A stretch of 64,000 nt of DNA, from NCBI GenBank assembly GCA_944390025.1, contig CALXOK010000001.1, positions 62,001-126,000 of the forward strand, read 5' to 3'. Both the position numbers and the translations under genes were made by a program. Below are positions 16,495 to 24,561 of the stretch, one piece after another. The notes beneath the pieces are model-generated. The model saw nothing but the letters and a program-made list of their open reading frames with translations, was not told the origin of the DNA and made no database searches. This DNA is from an uncultured Spirochaetales bacterium (lineage in GTDB: Bacteria; Spirochaetota; Spirochaetia; Sphaerochaetales; Sphaerochaetaceae). Position 1 is the first letter of the stretch. Each line of letters starts with the position of its first letter.

Positions 16495-17409
16495 TCAAAT
16501 ACTTGCGCATGCGGGGGCAGGTAAAGCATCTGAATCGATAATCCATTTATTGCTGACTTGAGTTTTGAGATAATCAGCCATTTCTTCTGGAGTTGCTGTA
16601 TAATTTCTTGGATATTGATAATAAGAACCATCTTTAGCATAAAGCACTTTGATATCAATCATGGTTTTATCATTCAATTCCTCTTTAGGAAATGTTTCCT
16701 TCTTATTTTCCATCTTGGTTATGAGCTCTTTCCCTGTTTCAAGATTAGCCGTAGGATTCGTCTTGAACATATTATTTTTATTGCTATCGTTCATGCCATC
16801 AAAATTTATAAATTCAGTTGTTAGTACTCCTGTGGCATTATCATCCGAATGGGCAAAGCCTTCGCCAAGAGAAATAAAGTAGTATTCATCAGATTCATTT
16901 TCTGCACCTGCTAAATACGCCTTATATTTCCCATCAAGTGTCTTGTTCTTATTGTCATATTCTATGCCAGTACCTTTGAACACTACAAAGTAATTTACTG
17001 AATATGCTGATCCTTTTGAAACCAGCATTATGTCAACAGATCCATTCACAGTATCATATTTGAGTTCAATGGCAATATCATCTCCTTTGCCGATGTATGT
17101 GTAAACACCGTTTTTCTCTGTCCATGAGAAGGTGACATTTGAACCGAGGACGTTGATATCGCTTATCTCTTTTTCTGAAGTCTCTCCTTCAAAAACCAGA
17201 AGAGAGAATCCTCCTGCAAAGTATCTGTAGAAGTCCTGACTAATTTCTGAAGGTTCATTTTCTGCCAAAACTACTTCTTTACTTTTAATTACGTCAAGGA
17301 ACTCAGGAACAGGTGCACTTGTTTTACTGCTTGCATCCGGCGTGGCTCCGTTACAGGAAATGATGAGCAGAATGAATGCCACCAGACAGAGTGAGATTAT
17401 TTTCTTCAT
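16495..17409 (-). CDS. Lipoprotein of unknown function, AT-rich gene
   Basis: 304 residues. Signal peptide with lipobox LIISC (Cys about residue 19), then a low-complexity Ser/Thr/Ala linker and a beta-rich body without recognised domain. Its DNA is visibly more AT-rich than its neighbours and it uses codons rare around it (TTA, ATA, AAT), suggesting a recent arrival or relaxed selection. Monocistronic, with its own promoter and no Shine-Dalgarno. Probably surface or periplasmic; I do not recognise the family. Confidence 0.7.
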   Translation of the reverse strand: MKKIISLCLVAFILLIISCNGATPDASSKTSAPVPEFLDVIKSKEVVLAENEPSEISQDFYRYFAGGFSLLVFEGETSEKEISDINVLGSNVTFSWTEKNGVYTYIGKGDDIAIELKYDTVNGSVDIMLVSKGSAYSVNYFVVFKGTGIEYDNKNKTLDGKYKAYLAGAENESDEYYFISLGEGFAHSDDNATGVLTTEFINFDGMNDSNKNNMFKTNPTANLETGKELITKMENKKETFPKEELNDKTMIDIKVLYAKDGSYYQYPRNYTATPEEMADYLKTQVSNKWIIDSDALPAPACASI

Positions 17410-17417
17410 ACAGGCTG

Positions 17418-17447
17418 GAATTATCCAATCTGCTGGAAAAAGGTCAA
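17418..17447 (-). promoter_or_regulatory. Promoter of the AT-rich lipoprotein gene
   Basis: Minus strand TTGACC (17442-17447), 18-bp spacer, TAATTC (17418-17423), then 8 nt to the ATG at 17409; no Shine-Dalgarno. Confidence 0.5.
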
Positions 17448-17580
17448 GCAGCAGGATTTGTTTAATGTCAGATTCATTTATTCGTGTATAGATGTTTATG
17501 AATCTATTGGTTCTTCAGTGAGAATTCAATAATTCAGCATGAAAAAGAAAAAAACATTTCAATTCCCTGCTTCATGTCTG

Positions 17581-17610
17581 TTGCATAAAAGGGTGCGTAC
17601 TCTCAATAAT
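17581..17610 (+). promoter_or_regulatory. guaB promoter
   Basis: TTGCAT (17581-17586), 18-bp spacer, AATAAT (17605-17610), giving a short 5' UTR with an AAGGAG Shine-Dalgarno 8 nt before the ATG at 17630. I see no room for a purine riboswitch. Confidence 0.45.
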
Positions 17611-17629
17611 CGGTCAAGGAGTTTTTTTC

Positions 17630-19141
17630 ATGGCTTATTATTACGACGAACTGAGCAGGACTTTTTCTGAATACCTGCTTATTCCCGGTTATTCATCATC
17701 CAGTTGCATTCCTCAGAACGTTTCACTGAGAACCCCGCTTGTTAAATACAGAAAGGGGCAGGAGGAATGTCCAATCACACTGAATATTCCTATGGTGAGT
17801 GCAATCATGCAGGCTGTTTCCGGAGAGAAGATGGGGCAGGCACTGGCCCGCGAAGGCGGACTGGCCTTCATCTACGGCTCTCAGAGCGTGGAAGACGAGG
17901 CGAGGATGGTCAGGCGTGTAAAAAGCTATAAAGCCGGTTTCGTTGTCTCAGATTCGAATATAAAGCCTGATGCGACGCTGAATGATGTTCTCGCCCTTAC
18001 AAAAGAGACAGGGCACTCAACCATTGCAGTAACTGACAGTGGCGAGTGTGACGGGAAGCTTCTTGGTGTTGTGACCAGCAGGGATTACAGAATTTCCAGA
18101 ATGACAGGGGATGAGAAGGTTGAGTCGTTCATGACACCATTCAGCAAGCTCATAATAGGAAAGGAAGGAATCACTCTTTCTCAGGCCAATGACATGATCT
18201 GGGAGCATAAGCTGAACCAGCTTCCGATAGTCAGTGAGGATGGAAATCTTGTTGCTTTCGTTTTCAGGAAGGACTATTCAATCCACAAGGAAAACCCTAA
18301 TGAGCTGCTTGACCAGTATAAGCGGTATATCATTGGCGCCGGTATAAACACCAGAGATTATGAGCAGAGGGTTCCTTCCCTTGTTGAAGCAGGGGCGGAT
18401 GTACTGTGCATCGATTCCTCAGAAGGTTTCTCCCAGTGGCAGCAGAAGACACTTTCCTGGATCCGGGAAAAATACGGAAACAGCGTGAAGGTCGGAGCCG
18501 GAAACGTTGTTGATGCTGATGGCTTCAGATTCCTTGCTGAGTGCGGAGCCGATTTCGTGAAAGTCGGTATCGGAGGCGGATCAATATGCATAACAAGAGA
18601 GACAAAGGGAATCGGGCGCGGACAGGCAAGCGCTCTTATCGATGTTGTCAGGGCACGTGATGAGTATTTCCGTGAAACAGGAATTTACATTCCTGTCTGC
18701 TCTGATGGCGGAATCGTCTATGACTATCATATGACGCTTGCACTTGCCATGGGTGCTGACTTCCTGATGCTCGGCCGCTATTTCGCACGCTTTGACGAAT
18801 CTCCTTCGAATCTTGTTTCAATCAACGGCAACTACATGAAGGAATACTGGGGAGAAGGTTCGGCACGTGCCCGTAACTGGCAGCGTTATGATTTAGGTGG
18901 GGAGAAGAAACTCAGTTTCGTTGAAGGTGTTGATTCCTATGTGCCTTATGCCGGAAGCCTGAAGGAGAATGTGGCTCTTACCATACTTAAGATAAAGTCA
19001 ACAATGTGCAATTGCGGAGCCCTCGATCTTGATGAGTTCAAGGCCAAGGCTAAGCTGACAATAGTCAGTCCGACATCAATTGTCGAGGGCGGTGCCCACG
19101 ATGTTGTTCTCAAGGACCATCAGAAATTCGAGATTAAATGA
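17630..19141 (+). CDS. guaB: Inosine-5'-monophosphate dehydrogenase
   Basis: NAD-dependent oxidation of IMP to XMP, the committed step to guanine nucleotides. 503 residues. A TIM barrel is interrupted by two CBS modules (about 110-235: [24 protein letters not shown] and [22 protein letters not shown]). The catalytic Cys320 is in [21 protein letters not shown], a variant of the common GIGPGSICTTR loop; [29 protein letters not shown] binds the IMP phosphate. The flap/finger has [24 protein letters not shown]. The variant loop suggests a subgroup distinct from E. coli GuaB, but the residues needed for catalysis are there. Confidence 0.95.
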   Translation: MAYYYDELSRTFSEYLLIPGYSSSSCIPQNVSLRTPLVKYRKGQEECPITLNIPMVSAIMQAVSGEKMGQALAREGGLAFIYGSQSVEDEARMVRRVKSYKAGFVVSDSNIKPDATLNDVLALTKETGHSTIAVTDSGECDGKLLGVVTSRDYRISRMTGDEKVESFMTPFSKLIIGKEGITLSQANDMIWEHKLNQLPIVSEDGNLVAFVFRKDYSIHKENPNELLDQYKRYIIGAGINTRDYEQRVPSLVEAGADVLCIDSSEGFSQWQQKTLSWIREKYGNSVKVGAGNVVDADGFRFLAECGADFVKVGIGGGSICITRETKGIGRGQASALIDVVRARDEYFRETGIYIPVCSDGGIVYDYHMTLALAMGADFLMLGRYFARFDESPSNLVSINGNYMKEYWGEGSARARNWQRYDLGGEKKLSFVEGVDSYVPYAGSLKENVALTILKIKSTMCNCGALDLDEFKAKAKLTIVSPTSIVEGGAHDVVLKDHQKFEIK

Positions 19142-19181
19142 GACAGAAGCTGATTTTCTGAGAATGCTGGTCCTTCGAAAA

Positions 19182-19239
19182 CAAAAATACAGCCCGGTCA
19201 CTCAGTCTTACTTTTTTGTGTAAACTGAAGAGCCGGGCT
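19182..19239 (-). terminator. Terminator-like hairpin oriented to the minus strand
   Basis: Arms AGCCCGG (about 19191) and CCGGGCT (about 19233) with inner pairs TCAGT/ACTGA and TTAC/GTAA around an 8-nt loop. Only in minus-strand orientation is the stem followed by a T-rich tail (GTATTTTTGTTTT); in plus orientation CTCATCTG follows. It therefore does not serve guaB and implies a minus-strand transcript. Confidence 0.5.
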
Positions 19240-19479
19240 CTCATCTGTACTGGAGGCATCTGGTTCTTTCTGAATTCTTTATCTGTTCTTTTTTTTCAGA
19301 GAGGGAAGTCTCGTCATGGCCGCCTTTGTGTGTCTGTATGCATCTGGCTGCCTGTGAGGTTTACTCTCCTCATCCGGGCCACGGATGCTTTCCTTCTGGC
19401 TGCTGGAGTCTTCTTCTCTCCTGCCTCTTTCCACCTGTATTTTCCCCACAGGTTTCAGAATCTGTCAAGAAAAAATTCA

Positions 19480-19488
19480 TGTTATAAT
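19480..19488 (+). promoter_or_regulatory. Extended -10 promoter of pdxA, leaderless-type spacing
   Basis: TGT-TATAAT, a perfect consensus -10 (19483-19488) with TG extension, ending 6 nt before the ATG at 19495. No Shine-Dalgarno and no good -35. Confidence 0.6.
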
Positions 19489-19494
19489 TCATCT

Positions 19495-20454
19495 ATGATT
19501 GCAGTCACAGCAGGGGATCCGGCAGGAATCGGTCCCGAAATAACACTTAAAGCACTCCAGTCTTTCGATACAGAGTCTTTTGCTGTCTATTGCTCCAGAG
19601 ATGTGATAGAGAAGGCAATGGACATACCGGGCGTCACACGCCGGCGTGTGAATGTTCTTAATGAGGATATGAGCAATGCTGTTGCGGGGGATATCAACAT
19701 TGTCGATGTCGGCAGCCTGAAAGCTGATTCTTTCGTTCCCGGCCAGTGCAGTGCTGAATGTGCTTCTGCCGCTTACTCCTGGGTCGAAATGGCAGTCAGG
19801 GACTCACAGCGGGGTCTTGTCAGCGTGATTGCGACGGCTCCTGTCAACAAGGTCTCATTGCGCATGGCAGGCATCCCTTATACAGGGCACACGGAGATGT
19901 TCGCCTATCTGACAGGAGTGAATGATCCTCTCACGATGTTCCAGGTTGATAATATGAGAGTATTCTTCCTCTCACGTCATGTCAGCCTGCTTGAGGCAAT
20001 CAGGATGGTCACTTATGAGCGGCTCATGGATTACATTCCCAGATGCATCAGAGAGCTTGACAGGCTTGGCATTGAAGGGACATTAGCAGTTGCCGCACTC
20101 AATCCTCATGCCGGAGACGGAGGTCAGTTCGGCACAGAGGAAAGGATTATAGAACGTGCTGTGTGCGACTCAAGGAAGGCAGGTCTGGATGTGGCCGGTC
20201 CAATCGGAGCCGATTCGGTTTTCCACCAGGCCCTGTGCGGAAAGTACAGCGCAGTGCTCAGTCTTTATCATGACCAGGGACACATAGCTGCAAAAACCTA
20301 TGATTTCAACAGAACAGTGAGCTTAACGCTTTCCATGAATGTCCTGAGGGTGTCTGTAGACCATGGAACTGCTTTCGATATTGCCTGGAAAGGCCTTGCC
20401 GATGAAACCGGAATGAAGGAAACACTCCGTCTTGCCCTTGTTCATTCCTCCTGA
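19495..20454 (+). CDS. pdxA: 4-hydroxythreonine-4-phosphate dehydrogenase-family protein
   Basis: NAD-dependent metal enzyme of pyridoxal-phosphate synthesis; PdxA2-type relatives act on other 4-phospho acids. 319 residues. Motifs: VTAGDPAGIGPEI at the N-terminus, ATAPVNKVSLRMAGIPYTGHTEMFA (substrate and metal His), LNPHAGDGGQFGTEE and YHDQGHIAAKTYDF. The start is MIAVTAGDPAG at 19495; the 93 in-frame codons upstream are not coding. No pdxJ nearby, so the exact substrate is not certain. YggS (PLP homeostasis) is at 22621. Confidence 0.9.
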   Translation: MIAVTAGDPAGIGPEITLKALQSFDTESFAVYCSRDVIEKAMDIPGVTRRRVNVLNEDMSNAVAGDINIVDVGSLKADSFVPGQCSAECASAAYSWVEMAVRDSQRGLVSVIATAPVNKVSLRMAGIPYTGHTEMFAYLTGVNDPLTMFQVDNMRVFFLSRHVSLLEAIRMVTYERLMDYIPRCIRELDRLGIEGTLAVAALNPHAGDGGQFGTEERIIERAVCDSRKAGLDVAGPIGADSVFHQALCGKYSAVLSLYHDQGHIAAKTYDFNRTVSLTLSMNVLRVSVDHGTAFDIAWKGLADETGMKETLRLALVHSS

Positions 20455-20486
20455 CAGGTTTATCTTTTCATCATAGAGGTGAATTT

Positions 20487-21584
20487 ATGAAGAAATTGCT
20501 AATCTTGCTGCTTTCAGCACTTATGCTTGCATCCTGTGCATCCACCAGTGTCCCTCTTCAGGAGGTTCCTGCTGCTGAAGTACAGGCTTTTGTAAGCGGA
20601 AGCGTTGTCGAGGTCTCGAAATACGGGAATGTCTATCTTGATGTGACGGTCCCTGAATTCCTTTCAGTCTTCACAGAAGGAGATCTTGTCACCATAGCGG
20701 CAGGCGGACAGGAAATAATTGCCCCTGTTGTGACAGCTTACTCGGATGTTGACACTGCTCAGCCTCTTGTGAAGGTTGACGGAACTAATGTCGAGGTGGC
20801 TCTTTCCTATGCGGATTTTGCCGGAACATATGGCACGGCCCTTGGCAGTGTGATTGATATCACAATGGCAGAGAAGGGCGGCTATCTGACTGAGTATGAG
20901 ATCCGTCATCTCGTAAAAAGCGAGGACAGGACTGACTATTCTTCTGATGTGCAGTTTGCCAACTTCAGAAGCCTTTCAGGAGGGAATATCATAAAGAATC
21001 TGGTATACCGCTCTTCAAGTCCGAGCCTCGGTGATGAGAGAAGCGCTTATGCAGACAGGCTTGCCAAGGATGCTGGAATCAGGACTGTCGTCAATCTTGC
21101 AGACAGTGAGGAATCACTTCTTGAAGGTCTTGATCCTGACAGCTACTATGCTTCGCTGAATGATGAAGGACGTGTAATCTGTCTCAACATGGGTATCGAT
21201 TACCGCAGTGAGGACTTTGCTGCGAAACTCGCACAGGGTATCCGCTTCGTGCTTGCAGATCCTCAGGCCCCGGTTCTCATTCACTGCAATGAGGGAAAGG
21301 ACAGGGCCGGACTTGTCAGTGCTCTTCTTGAGGCCCTTGCAGGTGCCACCATTGATGAGATTGTCAGCGATTACATGACAACCTATGAAAACTACTATGG
21401 TGTGGAGAAAGGCAGCCAGCAGTATGAAGCCATAAGCGGAATCATCAGGGAATTTTTCAATGAAATCAACGGTCGTCCGTTCCCCGAGAGCATGCTCAAG
21501 GCTGTAAGCGAGACCTATCTTACAAGCCGCTGCGGTCTCAGTGAGGCTGAAGTCGCCTCTCTTGAGGCTCTGATTACAAAGTAG
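20487..21584 (+). CDS. Tyrosine-phosphatase-like lipoprotein
   Basis: 365 residues. Signal peptide with lipobox LASC (Cys about 17), so anchored outside the cytoplasm. The C-terminal half is a Y_phosphatase3 / dual-specificity phosphatase domain: FRSLSGG, VYRSSSP, AGIRTVVNLADSEE and the catalytic P-loop HCNEGKDRAG with nucleophile Cys267 and Arg273. The N-terminal ~130 residues form a separate beta-rich module (VSGSVVEVSKYGNVYLDVTVPEF...GDLVTI) of unknown role, reminiscent of SAM-hydrolase C-terminal domains. GAGGTGA precedes the ATG. It may dephosphorylate lipids, sugars or proteins at the cell surface. Confidence 0.85.
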   Translation: MKKLLILLLSALMLASCASTSVPLQEVPAAEVQAFVSGSVVEVSKYGNVYLDVTVPEFLSVFTEGDLVTIAAGGQEIIAPVVTAYSDVDTAQPLVKVDGTNVEVALSYADFAGTYGTALGSVIDITMAEKGGYLTEYEIRHLVKSEDRTDYSSDVQFANFRSLSGGNIIKNLVYRSSSPSLGDERSAYADRLAKDAGIRTVVNLADSEESLLEGLDPDSYYASLNDEGRVICLNMGIDYRSEDFAAKLAQGIRFVLADPQAPVLIHCNEGKDRAGLVSALLEALAGATIDEIVSDYMTTYENYYGVEKGSQQYEAISGIIREFFNEINGRPFPESMLKAVSETYLTSRCGLSEAEVASLEALITK

Positions 21585-21600
21585 AGAGTGAAAACATTGT

Positions 21601-21647
21601 GCAGAGACTGTGCTTGACTAACCGGCTCAGTCTCTGCTATTTTGGTT
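21601..21647 (+). terminator. Terminator of the phosphatase lipoprotein gene
   Basis: GCAGAGACTG (21601-21610), 17-nt loop, CAGTCTCTGC (21628-21637), then TATTTTGGTTT. Perfect 10-bp stem. The tRNA promoter is written in the same DNA. Confidence 0.65.
21614..21643 (+). promoter_or_regulatory. tRNA-Val promoter embedded in the terminator hairpin
   Basis: TTGACT (21614-21619) lies in the hairpin loop; 18 bp on, TATTTT (21638-21643) preceded by TGC directly follows the stem. Transcription would start about 14 nt before the mature tRNA. Confidence 0.5.
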
Positions 21648-21663
21648 TCCGTCATTTCAGACT

Positions 21664-21735
21664 GGAGGATTAGCTCAGCGGGAGAGCGCCTGCCTTACAA
21701 GCAGGATGTCACAAGTTCAATCCTTGTATCCTCCA
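21664..21735 (+). tRNA. tRNA-Val (anticodon TAC)
   Basis: 72 nt cloverleaf. Acceptor GGAGGAT pairs with ATCCTCC (7 bp); D-arm AGCTCAGCGGGAGAGC; anticodon stem CCTGC/GCAGG with loop CTTACAA giving anticodon TAC (reads GUA); T-arm CAAGG-TTCAATC-like loop (ACAAGTTCAATCCTTGT). Discriminator A; the CCA end is not encoded (ACTA follows). Confidence 0.96.
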
Positions 21736-21748
21736 CTAGAAGCACAGG

Positions 21749-21782
21749 GAGCCATGAGAGATTCATATGGCTCTTTTTTTTT
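21749..21782 (+). terminator. Intrinsic terminator after tRNA-Val
   Basis: GAGCCAT (21749-21755), 11-nt loop, ATGGCTC (21767-21773), then nine T. Strong rho-independent terminator ending just before the next gene. Confidence 0.88.
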
Positions 21783-21797
21783 GATAAGAGGTGATAC

Positions 21798-22628
21798 ATG
21801 TACAGTGTTGATACGATTGTCCTGAGTTTTTTCATCTATTCGGTTCTTGGCTGGATCTGTGAGGTCGTCTACTGTTCTGTGCCCAAGAAAAAGTTCATAA
21901 ACAGAGGATTCCTGTATGGTCCGTACCTTCCTGTCTACGGCTTCGGTGCAACCTTTGTCGTTGTCCTTCTGCAGGATTTCACATCACACTGGTACCTTGT
22001 CTTCATATTCGGCGTGCTGATTACATCCGTACTTGAATACTTCACGAGTTTTGCTCTTGAGAAACTTTTCAAGGTGAAACTTTGGGATTATTCGACTTAT
22101 CCTCTCAACATCAACGGAAGGGTCTGCGCCCTTAACTCAACGCTGTTCGGAATCCTCTCCCTGATTCTTGTCTATGGCATAAACAGACCAGTCTATTCAT
22201 TCCTCAGCTCAATGAACACGACACTTGTGAATATCCTTTCCCTTGTTGTTGTCGCGCTCATGTCTGCTGATACTGCCTTCTCCGTAGCCAAAATGGCACA
22301 GTTCAGGAAGGTTGTCGAAGAGATTGCAGCCACGAGAAACGAGATTGAGAGACGGCTCAAGGTTGTCCTTGAGAATCTTTCCGGTGAGGCCCTTGCTGAG
22401 AACAGGGCGCGTCTTGCCGCTGAACGGGAGGCAAAAAAGCAGGAGTACTATCAGAAGGTCAGACGTTTCTTCTTCACGAACCCGGGGCTTGTGCCTGATG
22501 AGAGCATGAAGGCCCAGTTCGAGCTTGCGCGTTCTCTTGTAAATGAGCAGTACAGAAAGAGAATTGAAGAGAAAAAGGCCGCAAGGCTTGCAAAGAAACA
22601 GCAGAAAAAAGGAAGGAAGAATGGCTGA
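21798..22628 (+). CDS. Putative ABC-transporter permease-like membrane protein (PF06541 type)
   Basis: 276 residues. About five transmembrane segments in the first 155 residues, with the family hallmark FFIYSVLGWICEVVYCS...KFINRGFLYGPYLPVYGFG. The last ~120 residues are a highly charged, probably coiled-coil cytosolic tail rich in Glu, Lys and Arg. The family is often labelled ABC permease, but no ATPase is nearby and its function is unclear. AGAGGTGAT precedes the ATG. It overlaps yggS by 8 bp and heads a four-gene operon. Confidence 0.8.
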   Translation: MYSVDTIVLSFFIYSVLGWICEVVYCSVPKKKFINRGFLYGPYLPVYGFGATFVVVLLQDFTSHWYLVFIFGVLITSVLEYFTSFALEKLFKVKLWDYSTYPLNINGRVCALNSTLFGILSLILVYGINRPVYSFLSSMNTTLVNILSLVVVALMSADTAFSVAKMAQFRKVVEEIAATRNEIERRLKVVLENLSGEALAENRARLAAEREAKKQEYYQKVRRFFFTNPGLVPDESMKAQFELARSLVNEQYRKRIEEKKAARLAKKQQKKGRKNG

Positions 22629-23307
22629 CATCACTCATGTCCTTGAAGCCGTGAGAAAGGCTTCTCTTGTTTCTCGTGGGCCGCATGATGTCACACTGAT
22701 GGCTGTGAGCAAAATGCATCCCTATGAGGAGGTGCTTGATGCTTACAGTCAGGGACAGCGGCTTTTCGGCGAGAACCGTGTTCAGGAAATCGAGAGCAAG
22801 TATCCTCCGCTTGACCAGCGTCCTGATGGCATGGTGCTCTGCCTTATCGGACATCTCCAGCGCAACAAGGTCAAAAAGGCAGTCAGGCTTGTAAACCGCA
22901 TCGACAGCGTTGATTCAATACCCTTGATGGATGAGCTTGAGAAAGTGCTTTCCGCATCCGCTTCGACAATGGACATACTTTTTGAAGTCAACTCGTCAGG
23001 GGAGGAGCAGAAGTCAGGCTTCAAGACAGAATCTGAACTTATGGATGCAGTTGCCCATCTTACAAGCTGTCCGCATCTCAGGCTTTGTGGTCTGATGACA
23101 GTCGGCCCGCTTGGCGATGATGAAGAAAAGAACAGGAAGGCTTTTTCCTATGTAAGAAGTCTATATGACAGGCTGAATGAGTCAGGACTGAATCTCGAAG
23201 TCCTTAGCATGGGCATGAGCGGAGACTATATTCAGGCTATTGACGAGGGAAGCAACGAAGTGCGCATCGGAACTGCTATTTTCGGTCAGAGGAACTACAA
23301 TGCTTAA
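22621..23307 (+). CDS. yggS: YggS-family pyridoxal-phosphate homeostasis protein
   Basis: PLP-binding TIM-barrel protein (PLPBP) that buffers free PLP and affects amino-acid metabolism. 228 residues. VTLMAVSKMHPYEEV contains the PLP lysine; FGENRVQEIESK, LIGHLQRNKVKKAV, LEVLSMGMSGDYIQAI and GSNEVRIGTAIFG are family blocks. The start is ATG 22621, directly after AGGAAGGAAG and overlapping the permease stop by 8 bp; a longer in-frame version lies inside the permease tail and is rejected. It also overlaps the next gene by 8 bp. Confidence 0.94.
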   Translation: MADITHVLEAVRKASLVSRGPHDVTLMAVSKMHPYEEVLDAYSQGQRLFGENRVQEIESKYPPLDQRPDGMVLCLIGHLQRNKVKKAVRLVNRIDSVDSIPLMDELEKVLSASASTMDILFEVNSSGEEQKSGFKTESELMDAVAHLTSCPHLRLCGLMTVGPLGDDEEKNRKAFSYVRSLYDRLNESGLNLEVLSMGMSGDYIQAIDEGSNEVRIGTAIFGQRNYNA

Positions 23308-23626
23308 GAAGCTTACCGCATTTATCATTATAATCAGCATTGTGCTGACTCCGCTTTTCAGCGAGGCAGAGCTTTCTTATGAGCCTTACGGAGAGGATGA
23401 GTTTCCAATCTGGACGATGAAGCTCAGGAGGGCGGAAAGTCTTTTCTTCGGCTCCCTTGTGCTCACGTTCCCCATTGCGATGCTCACCTGGAACATTCTT
23501 GAGCATCAGGACATCGTTCATGCAAGCCAGCCGATACAGGCTTTCGGATGGCAGATGCTCATTGCCGGCTCTCTTTCCCTTACAATCGCGACAGCAGACT
23601 GGATAATAGGCGAGGTGAGTGAGTGA
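23300..23626 (+). CDS. Small exported or membrane protein of unknown function
   Basis: 108 residues. An N-terminal hydrophobic segment with possible signal-peptide cleavage (PLFSEAELS) is followed by PYGEDEFPIWTMKLRRAES and two further hydrophobic stretches (about 48-70 and 83-103). The ATG overlaps the yggS stop by 8 bp, and the stop abuts the pseudouridine synthase start (TGATG), so it is an embedded operon member. The tight coupling is the main evidence that it is real. Family not recognised. Confidence 0.7.
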   Translation: MLKKLTAFIIIISIVLTPLFSEAELSYEPYGEDEFPIWTMKLRRAESLFFGSLVLTFPIAMLTWNILEHQDIVHASQPIQAFGWQMLIAGSLSLTIATADWIIGEVSE

Positions 23627-24561
23627 TGATCCAGAAAAAGGAAAAGAGCATCATCTGTGAAGAATCAGGCCGCGTAGACAAGGTCCTTTCCGCATTCATT
23701 CCTCGCTCAGTTTTTTCCCTTGAGGGAACGTCTATAACTGTAAACGGAAAGCCTGTCAAGAAAAGCTTTCAAGTCAGACCGAATGATGAAGTGACTGTCA
23801 CCTATACGCAGGAGACCTTTGAAGGACTTGAGGCAGAAGACATTCCGCTTGATGTCATCTATGAGGATGAGAGCATACTTGTGATTGACAAAAAGGCCGG
23901 TATGGTCGTGCATCCCGGTGCGGGCAACTGGAGCGGAACCCTTGTAAACGCTCTTATCCACCGTTACGGTCAGGATTTCTCGACTTCTCAGGAAGAAGAC
24001 GATGAAGATGAGACATCAGCTCTCAGGCCCGGTATCGTTCACCGGCTGGACAAGGATACTTCCGGTGTCATGATTGTCGCCAAGACAGCTCAGGCACACA
24101 GCAGTCTTGTATCCCAGTTCCAGAGCCACAGCAATGAGAAAGTCTATATTGCAGTTGTGAAGCGTCCGTTCATAAAAAAGAGAGGAACTGTTGATGCTAA
24201 TATCGTGAGGGCTGCTCAGGACAGGAAGAAGTTCACAGTCTCATCAGACCCCCGTAAAGGAAAGAGCGCAGTGACGCATTACACTGTCCTTCGTCAGAAT
24301 GCTGAGTACGCATTCATCCGGGTGAGGATTGAGACAGGACGCACCCATCAGATCCGCGTGCACATGAAGTCAATCGGACACCCTGTTCTCGGAGATCCGA
24401 TTTACAGCAGGCCTGAAGGCCGTTTTGAGTCTTCCGGACTCTGCCTGCACGCACTGAAGCTATCAATAGACCATCCGCTTACTGGTGAGAGGATGACTTT
24501 CTATGCAAGGATGCCTGAGCGTATCAGAAATGTCGTGAAGGATCTGATCATGACATCGTGA
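23626..24561 (+). CDS. RluA/RluD-family pseudouridine synthase
   Basis: Converts uridine to pseudouridine in rRNA. 311 residues. An N-terminal S4 RNA-binding domain (RVDKVLSAFIPRSVFSLEGTSITVNGKPVKKSF) is followed by the catalytic domain with PGIVHRLDKDTSGVMIVAKT; Asp142 is the catalytic residue. RIETGRTHQIRVHMKSIGHPVLGD closes the family pattern. RluD-like by architecture; the target site is not certain. ATG 23626 has GAGGTGA 7 nt upstream and is preferred over the GTG one codon earlier. Convergent 14-bp overlap with the MBL gene. Confidence 0.93.
   Translation: MIQKKEKSIICEESGRVDKVLSAFIPRSVFSLEGTSITVNGKPVKKSFQVRPNDEVTVTYTQETFEGLEAEDIPLDVIYEDESILVIDKKAGMVVHPGAGNWSGTLVNALIHRYGQDFSTSQEEDDEDETSALRPGIVHRLDKDTSGVMIVAKTAQAHSSLVSQFQSHSNEKVYIAVVKRPFIKKRGTVDANIVRAAQDRKKFTVSSDPRKGKSAVTHYTVLRQNAEYAFIRVRIETGRTHQIRVHMKSIGHPVLGDPIYSRPEGRFESSGLCLHALKLSIDHPLTGERMTFYARMPERIRNVVKDLIMTS

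Larger units (their letters stand above)
19142..19494 (+). other. 353-nt gap between guaB and pdxA; possible minus-strand small RNA
   Basis: No convincing gene on the plus strand: the open frame running into pdxA has no start signal and reads as random sequence. On the minus strand a perfect TTGACA (19463-19468) with a 4/6 -10 (GAAAAT) at 18 bp lies at the right end, and a long hairpin with a T-rich tail at the left end. Two overlapping micro-ORFs (about 22 and 12 codons) lie between them; neither is convincing. Confidence 0.3.

Noticed and set aside
16368-16658. 96-codon minus-strand frame between GNAT and the AT-rich lipoprotein gene
   Set aside because: Overlaps the lipoprotein 3' end in another frame and crosses the GNAT promoter; no family features.
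17521-17629. Purine riboswitch before guaB
   Set aside because: The 5' UTR predicted from the promoter is only about 15 nt long; no aptamer can fit.
19216-19494. 93-codon N-terminal extension of PdxA
   Set aside because: No start signal, non-conserved sequence; the -10 at 19483-19488 and the family N-terminus fix the start at 19495.
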